From the NCBI GenBank assembly GCA_948146395.1, contig OX411544.1, positions 32,942,457 to 33,006,456 of the forward strand: DNA of 64,000 nt, written 5' to 3'. A program made the position numbers and the translations under genes. This DNA is from Fragum whitleyi (taxonomy: Eukaryota > Mollusca > Bivalvia > Cardiida > Cardiidae). A model generated the notes under the pieces. The model made no database searches and was not told where the DNA came from. It saw only the letters and a program-made list of their open reading frames with translations. Of the stretch, positions 56,601 through 64,000 are shown piece after piece. Positions within the stretch are counted from its first letter, which is position 1, and every line of letters begins with the position of its first letter.

Positions 56601-56759
56601 ACAATTCTGCCAAGTTTGGTTAAAATTGGCTTAGTAGTTTAGGAGATGTCGTTTAAAGAAATTGTTGACGCACGACAGACAACTGCCGACAGACGGACGC
56701 CGGACAAAAGGTGATCACAATAGCTCACTTGAGCACTTTTTGCTCAGGTGAGCTAAAAA
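53692..56759 (+). mobile_element. Pearl-like element P7 (outer), same family as P5, split by P8
   Basis: The same start (AACAAGAGGGCCGTTGGCCC) and end (GCTCAGGTGAGCTAAAAA) as P5, and the same core with C-rich blocks, including a run of about 18 C near 53825. The core resumes after 56177 with AAGGTTAAAGATTACAAAAT, the same phrase at which it was broken. P5 and P7 remain closely similar in long stretches, suggesting recent common origin. Confidence 0.87.
54809..56176 (+). mobile_element. Pearl-like element P8 with about 178-bp units, nested in P7
   Basis: Starts AACAAGAGCTGTCGGAGGAC with hairpin GCTGTC/GACAGC, then GCTCGACTATTC; ends with a hairpin and AATAGTTGAGCTAAAAAG after CCGACGCCCGGG-type sequence. 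About seven core units with AACATTTGCACGTAAAAACT. The same family as 20306-21365, but with the complete right end. Confidence 0.85.
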
Positions 56760-57262
56760 TGATAATGAAATTTTTGGTTAAAGAAGGAAAATCGGGTGAC
56801 ACTTGACTTGGATCATACTATTATCTTGCTAAAGTAGAAATATTTTAAGTTCATTGTGACAAGGGTTAACATTTAATCATTAACTCACTATTTTGTTGAA
56901 CACTCTAACTTGTTGATTTCAAAAACTAAAAATCAATGAATATTATCAAAGATAAAAAAATGTGAAAAAACAAAACCATCAACAAATATCAATTCCTCAG
57001 ATCCATTCTGTACAAAATAGTATAATGTGAATGAATAAAAAAGACATCTCTAATGCAGAATACCGTATATGGACTTCTTTTCTTGACAAAACTTGTTATC
57101 CTAAAAGGGGCATTACCCTAAGGGAATGCAAAATAAGACACTGTAAGTTAGAGCTGGGACAAATACACGAGTTTCTGAGTATCCAATTAGGACAACATTC
57201 CTACCTGGGTCTTGAATCATTACCTGTTACCAGACTATTGTATACCAGTATATACCTATGGG

Positions 57263-57325
57263 GATCAAATTAAAAAATGAATTGAAGACTGTTTAAAACA
57301 GTCTTCAGTTCATTTCTTAAAGATC
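57263..57325. repeat. Palindrome of 63 bp
   Basis: GATCAAATTAAAAAATGAAT / ATTCATTT-type arms around GAAGACTGTTTAAAACAGTC. A related but weaker version (GAATTGAAGACTGTATAAAA) lies near 32686. Confidence 0.75.
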
Positions 57326-58093
57326 CTGTCTGTGTTCGTGAACAATTCTGAAACGCAAGACAATGATCTTAAACAACTATGTTCACAAAAACTAGACTTT
57401 ATTCTCACAGATAAGCTTGAATTTGTCATTCAGTTATTCGGAAATGCAAGTGATTATGATGCAATGATCTAAATATAGGCATAACTTGATGAATATTTAT
57501 GAGTCGCAACATTTTGGACTACAATTTGAATAGAGATCATTACTGCTCCTGCATGTGGGCACATCTCAAATGATCGAAATCTCATTTACATATTTTACTT
57601 TATAAGGCAGATTATGTATTTCCCTAAAAAAATGCTGTTTGTTGATTGATCTTTTATTTAACTGATCTTTCATAAGACTTAATCAAGAATGATTATTTAA
57701 AGAATTTTTAGGGTGATTTTTTTTTTACTCTAGACGCAGATGGGGGCTTTAAGTTGATTTCCAGATGTTCCCATAGACTTGCATCAGATAATTTTGTTTG
57801 AGAGCTCTGGCTACTTATTTGCGAGTCACACTTCTGACACCTGTGTCCCTTAAACAATGTCAAAATCCTGAACCCCCTTAACAAAATTCTGGACCTGCTG
57901 TTGTATTTGTTTAATAAAATAAATATATGGACAGTAATCATTGTATAATTAAGTACCCACAAGCAAGGAAATCTTGGGTACAAATTTTCTACTCATCCAG
58001 TTCTACTGTAAATATATGTAAGCTGACCTGAGGGTCAATAGCTATTAAACTAGCCTTCAAAACCTTTGATAGCCATGATTAATTAATTGTTTA

Positions 58094-58144
58094 AGTTCAT
58101 GACTTCCAAAAGGTTGCAGAACTATTGCAGGTCCACTACCTTAA
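58094..58144. repeat. H2 single arm
   Basis: GTTGCAGAACTATTGCAGGT and CCACTACCTTAA match the right arm of the H2 element; the left arm is absent. Confidence 0.6.
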
Positions 58145-58329
58145 ATGGATAAATTTTCATAAGCTTCTCATTTGTATATTTGAAACATACAGTTTGGTGT
58201 TTGTATCAGGCCATAACAGAGGTTGAATCCAACTACTGACATTAAGGAGTCAAGTTTACTCCTAACACATGAAATCAAGGAGTCCAAGCTCAACTTTTTA
58301 AAAAAAAGTTTACCAGTAATTTAAAATAG

Positions 58330-58617
58330 TCTTTTGGATTAGGAGGTGATGTTGTTTACAGATTCAAAGTGAGATGAGGCCCCACCCTGCCAAGCCCATG
58401 TTTTGGGGTCAATCAAAATTTCACAAACAACATTTGAGGAGGGTCACCCAAGGAACATTTGTGCAAAGTTTGGTTGAAATCAACCCATTGGTTACTGAGG
58501 AGAAGATGTTTAAAGAATTGTTGATGACTTTGGACACACGATAGATGAAACACAATGGACAAAAGGTGATCACAAAAGCTCCCCTTGAGCATGTTGTGCT
58601 CAGGTGAGCTAAAAACG
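58330..58617 (+). mobile_element. Pearl-like 3' portion
   Basis: Core words CCCTGCCAAGCCCATGTTTT and GGGTCACCCAAGGAACATTT, a decayed simple-sequence part, and the end GTGCTCAGGTGAGCTAAAAA. No AACAAGAG start was found. Confidence 0.65.
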
Positions 58618-59825
58618 TTTAAAATTCAGAATTTGCAAGATTTTATGGTGAGCTGCTCTTTGGAAAACCAAATACATATCAATGAATTAATAATCATAAG
58701 ATTCTATTTTGTCTCATCTGAAACTTAAGCTACAAATGACATGATATCAGCATGCAGATTTACATAGTAAGAAATTAATTCACCCTCAGAGACCTGTTTT
58801 TCGCAAGAAAAGCACCATTCATGATTATGTGTTATCTAGAATTTATTAAATTCTTTTCAGGGTTGCATTGTTGTGAATACTTTAAAATTTGGCTTTCATT
58901 AGCAAAGAAGATAGAAAATAAACCTTTCCAAAAAGAAACAAAACTTCATTCTCACAGATTTTATCTGTATAAGGTTATAAAGTTTTAACATATGCATATT
59001 TTCATGATCTTATTTTCTATCAGTTCCATCAATTTTTACCAAAAGGAAAAAAGGTAATTTAACGAGAATGTAATTACCTGTTACATTAATATATCCAAAC
59101 AAAATCACTAAGCATGAACATATATCTGTATGTGTAGTTTTTAATGTAGAAAAAAAATAATTATCACCAAAACCATAAAGATTCTAATAAATGGAGGATA
59201 ATTGTTTCAGGGAGAGATTGATTTATCTTTTTTTCAGTTAATATAAGCCTAGTTTACATTTGGCCTACGGAGCTCGTGTCCATGTGATAATCACACAATT
59301 TTAAGGGTGCCGGTGACCCTTTGTGAATTTTTATGCAAAATAGTCAAACAAGTTTATAAACATACCGCACGGAGACTGCAGCCTGTTGACTCATTGTAGA
59401 AACATCGCATGATCGCTGCACGGACATCGTAGCGGGTACCATACAATGATTGTTTGGCTGGATTTACATTTTGTTATTCACTGTTTTTTCATTAGATAAA
59501 TTAATTTGATAAATATTACTTATATTTTTGACAATCCACCATAAAACATTGAGGGAATGGTAATTACCATTGTCATTATAAGTGAATTTCCTGTCTAAAC
59601 CTGAGAGGAGAGGAGATATTTGAGCATTTGATTTAATTAGAATATTTATGGTAAATGTTTAAAGTATCGCCAAGAATCATAAAGTGTGACCTGACTAAAA
59701 TATCATGTGACAAGGTTGCAAACAATTTGATTAGACTTTTACATCATTTATAAAATACTATGATGATAACTATAAACAAGAGGCCCTGTATTGCTCCACT
59801 GGCTTTCAAGTATCTATCAGATATC

Positions 59826-59898
59826 CATAGCTCGGCGCGAAACAGTTGTAACTGCCTATATGTTTATAGGCAGTTACAACTGTTTTGCACTGAGCTAT
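59826..59898. repeat. H1 palindromic hairpin (copy 12)
   Basis: ATAGCTCGGCGCGAAACAG / CTGTTTTGCACTGAGCTAT; inner stem AGTTGTAACTGCCTATA / TATAGGCAGTTACAACT is perfect. Confidence 0.9.
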
Positions 59899-60297
59899 CG
59901 ATATGGAAGTTTAAAGGAAATTTGTGAAGATACCAAAAGACGGAAAGAGAAGTCAAATTTTGTGTAGACATAGGAAAGCCGTTTTACAAAATATATATTA
60001 GTATTGCTTCTGAAAAGGAAAAGTTTTCTTTTATTAATAAAATAAATATTTCTTATTTGATCTTTAATGATGAAACAATTCTATATTAGCATTGGAAAAT
60101 GAGAGGCCACACCCATTTATCTTATAATTATACAAATATCTGTGTGATAACAACCCGTACTATATTTTTTATGATATCACATAGTTATTTTTAGAACAAT
60201 AATATAATGTGGCTATTTTTAAAACTTGCATTTCAGTTAGAAACATCGACGAAAACAAGACAAATAGAGGTTATAAGATAAATATAATACGTACCAA

Positions 60298-60415
60298 GTG
60301 TATTGTATGAAAAAAATATCTAACTCGGTTGTGAGAATTGATTATTGTCTCGGCAGAGCCTCGACAATGATCAATTCTCCAAACCTCGTTAGATATTTTT
60401 TCTCATACAAAACAC
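60298..60415. repeat. Long palindrome (118 bp hairpin)
   Basis: GTGTATTGTATGAAAAAAAT pairs with ATTTTTTCTCATACAAAACA, and GAGAATTGATTATTGTC with GACAATGATCAATTCTC, with a GGC/GCC apex. It looks like a MITE. Confidence 0.87.
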
Positions 60416-61185
60416 TCAGTATGTATTATATATATATATGGGTTCATCAAAATTCTGCCTGCCACACCTATATTTTGGGGGTCAATTCAAATTTCTTGAA
60501 TAATTTTAGAAGCAGTTCACCCAAGGAATATTGATGCCAAATTTGAATGAAATCAGACCAACGGTTTTGGAGGAGAAGATTTAAAACAAAAAAAAATACA
60601 GCGAAAATAAGCCCAAACCTACCACGCCCAAATTGGGGGTCAATTCAAATTTCTTAAACAATTTTAGAAGAGGGTCACCCAAGGACTTTCATGCTAAATC
60701 TCATTAAAATTGGCCAATGGTTTGGGAGAAGAAGATTTTTAAAGATTTAATAGGGACAATAAGCCACTCCCATAATTGGGGGTCAATCCAAATTTCTTGA
60801 ACAACTTTAGAAGAGGGTCACCTAAGAGACATTTCTGCCAAATTTCATCAAAATCCTCCCATCAGTCCAGGAGGAGAAGATGTTTATAGAAAAGTTTACG
60901 CACACACACACACCTACACATGGATGGATGCATGATGGACACCCAATCATGATAATAGCTTGCTGGCCTTCTCCTGTAGTTACTAGGTTAATGAATTAAA
61001 CCAAGGTACTGTACAATCTTTTATAACTTAATCCATATTACAGCATTGAAGTAATAGGCCAGTCAAAGAGCAATCATGGGTTTTCAGAGGGAAGGGAACA
61101 TTATTGCATCTATAGGCAAGGGCATAGCTCCCATTACACAATTTATGCAAGTGGGTAAAAGAAATAATCCTCTGTTGAACAATAT

Positions 61186-61243
61186 CGTTGATGAATGATC
61201 ATAGCATCAAAACTACAGCTTATGTTTTGATTATGCACCAACG
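61186..61243. repeat. H6-like palindrome (copy 3, diverged)
   Basis: CGTTGATGAATGATCATAGC / GATTATGCACCAACG around ATCAAAACTACAGCTTATGT. Shares ACTACAGCTT with copy 2. Confidence 0.5.
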
Positions 61244-61499
61244 CTTAAATCATATAAAAGGGACCAGATGGAGAGCATGCATCTATTGTCTCAGTTCTCA
61301 TATCGCCTTTATCCTATTTATTCCTTAATTGTCGCCTTCTGAGTGTGTAAAAATTTCAAAGTCCTGGATACGCCCATGAGAGGTAACCAGCTGCTATCCT
61401 GCATGTAGGATCTGACGTGATTCTCCATCAGGAAATTTCTTTTTTTTCACATTATTAAAAAAAAACTTAGATCTATCTAAACTATGAACATATGTTCTG

Positions 61500-62166
61500 A
61501 CATGTAACCAGTCACACAAAAATGACCCATCTGGGAATTCTGTGAAATAAGTTTTTGAAAAAAAAAGTAGGTTTTATTACAGAAAAACCTGAGGTCACTA
61601 AAAAATTACACAGAAGGTAGAATGATCAGTCTCAATTCAGATATCACTAAGTGCAAAAATGTTCAACCCTAGTCAGTGAACAAAGTCTGCGTAATCTGAC
61701 TGTATATCAGGGTTTCTGACACTAAATTCTTTTTGCCAACAGCCTGAAGGACCCGTTATGCAAATATTACAGGTCAACCATGATAACAACAGATCCTGCA
61801 TGAAACTATGTTTAATTTATAGCAATTTAGGGGACAAGTTGCAAAGTAAATTTTGTTGGGAAAAGAAGAAATTGCTTTGACTAGCAATTTCTTCTTTTTC
61901 TACAATGTTTTCCATTTTGGTAATGGAATTCTTAGTATTTTAAAGGCAATTATTTTTCAAAACACAGCAGATTTGAAATACTAAATACTGAATGAACTAC
62001 AGGCCTGAAGGACTGGCAGTAGTTTACATCTACCAGTCCTCCCTAAAATCCACAGGTGTCGGGCCCGAGGTCACTGGTGTTGGTGTCCACCAGTGACCAC
62101 CACTGTATATGGTCAACACTTTATGCACTAGCCAGTAATCTTTTTTGCATGACAGGTCACATATAT
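61500..62166. mobile_element. MITE-like element, family M2 (copy 3, expanded)
   Basis: Left ACATGTAACCAGTCACACAA, right TGCATGACAGGTCACATAT. It is longer than the other copies; an H5 hairpin (GAAATTGCTTTGACTAGCAA, 61867-61892) and a pair of smaller inverted repeats near 62005-62100 account for part of the extra length. Confidence 0.58.
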
Positions 62167-62186
62167 TTCTTCAGTTCTGTATAGCC

Positions 62187-62455
62187 GCCACCATAGTGCA
62201 GTTGGTTAGGCATAAGACTTCCAATCTGGAAGTCGTGGGTTTGATACCCGGTGGCGGCAAATATCCTTTCCGACGTTTGTCTCTCACCAATGGGTAGATA
62301 ATTGGAAACCTACGTGAGATAGCAGTTGGAGGCAAGGAAAGGGTGTAATGGTAGTACAGGTAAAAGAAATACCAGGAATCCATTGTTAGGTGCTCCGGCC
62401 TCCGCGATATAACTGCGAAATTGTTGAAAGCGGCATAAAACCCATTTAAACAAAC
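62187..62455 (+). mobile_element. SINE-A, nearly complete copy with tRNA-like head
   Basis: The head (62187-62260) begins GCCGCCACCA and closes with GGTGGCGGC, so an acceptor-like stem survives; it contains TAGTGCAGTTGGTTAGGC (box A region) and GTGGGTTTGATACCC (box B region). The body follows (GTTTGTCTCTCACCAATGGG, GATAGCAGTTGGAGGCAAGG, GGTGCTCCGGCCTCCGC) and ends near AAACCCATTTAAACAAACAA. The anticodon-loop position of the conserved U33 is A, so it is not a working tRNA gene. Confidence 0.85.
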
Positions 62456-63194
62456 AAAATTCAGTTCTGTATACAAATCTTTTCCTTTTTTATACACCAT
62501 GATGTGTATGCAACAGTATTTTGCCTACAGGTCTGGACTTTAAGGAAAAAATAAATTGCTTCAATCCAAGATCTCTTAATAAATTTCTTTGGGAGGGTAA
62601 CTGAATTATACCACCCTACAATATACATGTATATAAATTGGACAACTCTATTGCAAGTTCAAAATGAGAGCTTCCTGTCAGTGTTGCCATTCACTTTCAA
62701 TTGAATGAATAAATTCTATTTTTGTCTTTGAAGATGTAAGCGATGAGCCTGATTGGCAACCATTAGTTTCCATGAAAACAATTTTGAGTATGCAGCTGTT
62801 TTGTTTGTTTGTACACAACTTTAATAGGCCCTAAAGAAAGCTGTCTCATAAATGTGAAATACAAAGTTTAAGATTCTAGTGTTTCATATCCCAATGAAAA
62901 ACATAAAAAAACTTGGTCTGTTCAGAGTTTTATACCTTCATACCATGGGGTAACTATAGCTTTTTGAAATTTGTAGGATAAAGGCTCCATCAGCTCCCCC
63001 TCTTTATGATTTGAGCATTGGTCAATATCAAAATATTGGAAAAAGCTGTAAATAGTAACAATGTTTGGATCATTTATCAAAAATATTTTTTGATAGATAG
63101 TTCTAATTTATTTCTATTACCCGCTTGCGTAATGTGTGTAAAGGTAGCTATGCACTTGCATACTTTTGCATTTGTAAATCAAAAGCTTATCATG

Positions 63195-63267
63195 ATGTCT
63201 TGATGTGAACAGTTGTAACTGCCTGTATATGATTATAGGCAGTTACAACTATTTCATGCTGAGACAT
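63195..63267. repeat. H1 palindromic hairpin (copy 13)
   Basis: TGATGTGAACAGTTGTAACT / AGTTACAACTATTTCATGCT with GCCTGTATATGATTATAGGC as apex; the right terminus reads GAGACAT instead of GAGCCAT. Confidence 0.85.
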
Positions 63268-64000
63268 TAATAAATAGGCTTACTGACTCAAAATTCAACT
63301 TACAAGACAAGAATTTTAACAAACAAAAACTTTTATACTTTAATTATTATTACGTACTGTGTGACATTGACTAAAATCCTATAAAAGTGACATGAAAATC
63401 CATTCATTAAAATGTGTAAGTCATTGACCAAACATTTTATGTCAAGATGATGGAATACTGTAAAATTATGACTAACCTGTCAATTGACTACCCTATCCCT
63501 CTAAAGTGATGTTTCAGGTTGATTAGTTGTTTGGTTAGTTGCTAAATCTTTTACTGTAAATAGAATCTACTGCAGTGGATCAAGGATTTCAGTGAAGGGA
63601 GTATGACTGAGCAAAATTTAGCTGAAAAATGTAGCCCTCTCTCTTATATTTTGATGCCCATATCACACTATCAAAAGGGATGGGGGTACGTTTTCACAAC
63701 TAAACAAAAATAAATGTCAAAAAAGGAAAATGAACTGCCTTTTGGTAACTTTTAGTTTTAGGCAGTCCTTTTTCCTATTTTGAAAACATATTTCTTCATG
63801 AAAATGAAATAATCCTGCTCTAAAGGTGATTCATAAGATCCCCCGGGACCCCCTCTGAATCCGCCACTGCAATAAACTGTGGACTAGTCTCAATTTGACA
63901 AAAAGTTGGCAACCAATGTGTCAAGCATTTATCAATAGATAGCATCCATATCTTATTTTCAGAGGAAATTGAAAAAAAAACACCCACTAGATCTAAAGAT

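Larger units (their letters stand above)
59775..60985 (+). mobile_element. Degraded pearl-like element with two hairpins inserted
   Basis: AACAAGAGGCCCTGTATTGC and TCCACTGGCTTTCAAG at the left match the P1 start with its hairpin lost. Core words (CCACGCCCAAATTGGGGGTC, TCACCCAAGGA) occur between 60440 and 60870, with CACACACACACACCTACAC simple sequence and a decayed end near 60985. An H1 hairpin (59826) and a long palindrome (60298) interrupt it. Confidence 0.6.
51831..64000. other. Upstream flank of the gene: no coding sequence recognised
   Basis: The 5' end of isoform C presumably begins within the first few hundred bases. The rest is mostly repeats listed separately. Unclassified stretches are about 52015-52575, 52905-53450, 56765-57260, 57330-58090, 58620-59770 and 62460-63190, plus 63270-64000. 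A small CpG-richer patch at 59360-59445 has a good splice-donor match on the minus strand but the wrong phase to join the known exons. Confidence 0.55.

Noticed and set aside
57031..57273. 80-codon open frame on the plus strand
   Set aside because: No recognisable domain, no splice or start evidence, and no neighbour exons; composition fits chance in AT-rich DNA.
57708..57983. 91-codon open frame on the minus strand with several Cys
   Set aside because: Words inside (GTGTCCCTTAAA, TGGCTACTTATTTGCGAGTC) recur in the repeat near 32460-32830, so it is repeat-derived.
59366..59442. Possible further first exon on the minus strand with a strong donor (GCG/GTATGT)
   Set aside because: The open frame from the ATG at 59442 ends in phase 2, which cannot join exon 2 in frame. 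It could be a non-coding 5' exon, but nothing else supports it.
62187..62260. tRNA gene
   Set aside because: The acceptor-like stem is good, but the anticodon loop lacks U33 and a SINE body follows directly.
62171..62500. 109-codon open frame on the minus strand
   Set aside because: It lies across the SINE-A copy and its tRNA-like head, antisense.

Overview
The window reads as genomic DNA of a mollusc, most likely a bivalve. It is AT-rich, has long introns with standard GT-AG boundaries, and is crowded with small inverted-repeat elements and with 'pearl-like' dispersed elements: AACAAGAG at one end, tandem core repeats of about 150-180 bp, ACGG/GACGC-rich simple sequence, then AGCTAAAAA or a similar end. 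The assignment rests on repeat character and on the style of the one gene found; the species cannot be named from the sequence alone.

Only one protein-coding gene is well supported. It lies on the minus strand between 51830 and 8384. It encodes a single-pass type II membrane protein with a cytoplasmic N-terminus, one transmembrane helix, an extracellular glycosylated coiled-coil stalk, a three-triplet collagen-like stub, and a Cys-rich C-terminal domain. Six shared exons (15722-15470, 13471-13275, 12241-12171, 11115-10861, 10271-10155, 8575-8384) join in perfect phase. Three separate first exons (17154, 38271, 51830) all have an upstream in-frame stop, a good ATG context and a phase-1 donor. 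Predicted products are 491, 398 and 414 residues and differ only in the cytoplasmic tail. The shared cytoplasmic part carries DSGIDS, a textbook beta-TrCP phosphodegron pattern, a tyrosine cluster and an NPLY motif. I do not recognise the gene by name.

Layout. 1-8383: 3' flank with hairpins, MITE-like elements and one minus-strand pearl-like element. 8384-17154: shared exons and first exon A, separated by short introns that carry SINEs and hairpins. 17155-51670: about 34.5 kb of intron interrupted only by first exon B at 38160-38271; it holds two large foldback elements (24499-29222 and 29582-33258), a pair of 1-kb elements with inward-facing tRNA-like ends, and several nested pearl-like insertions. 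51671-51830: first exon C. 51831-64000: upstream flank with more nested pearl-like elements, hairpins and a nearly complete tRNA-derived SINE.

No rRNA, genuine tRNA, CRISPR array or intact transposase or reverse transcriptase gene is visible. The mobile elements all look non-autonomous. Most interesting for follow-up: the three-promoter membrane receptor with a phosphodegron; decayed tandem copies of its exon 3 in the neighbouring intron; and the way different pearl-like families keep two base-paired terminal structures although the sequences differ.
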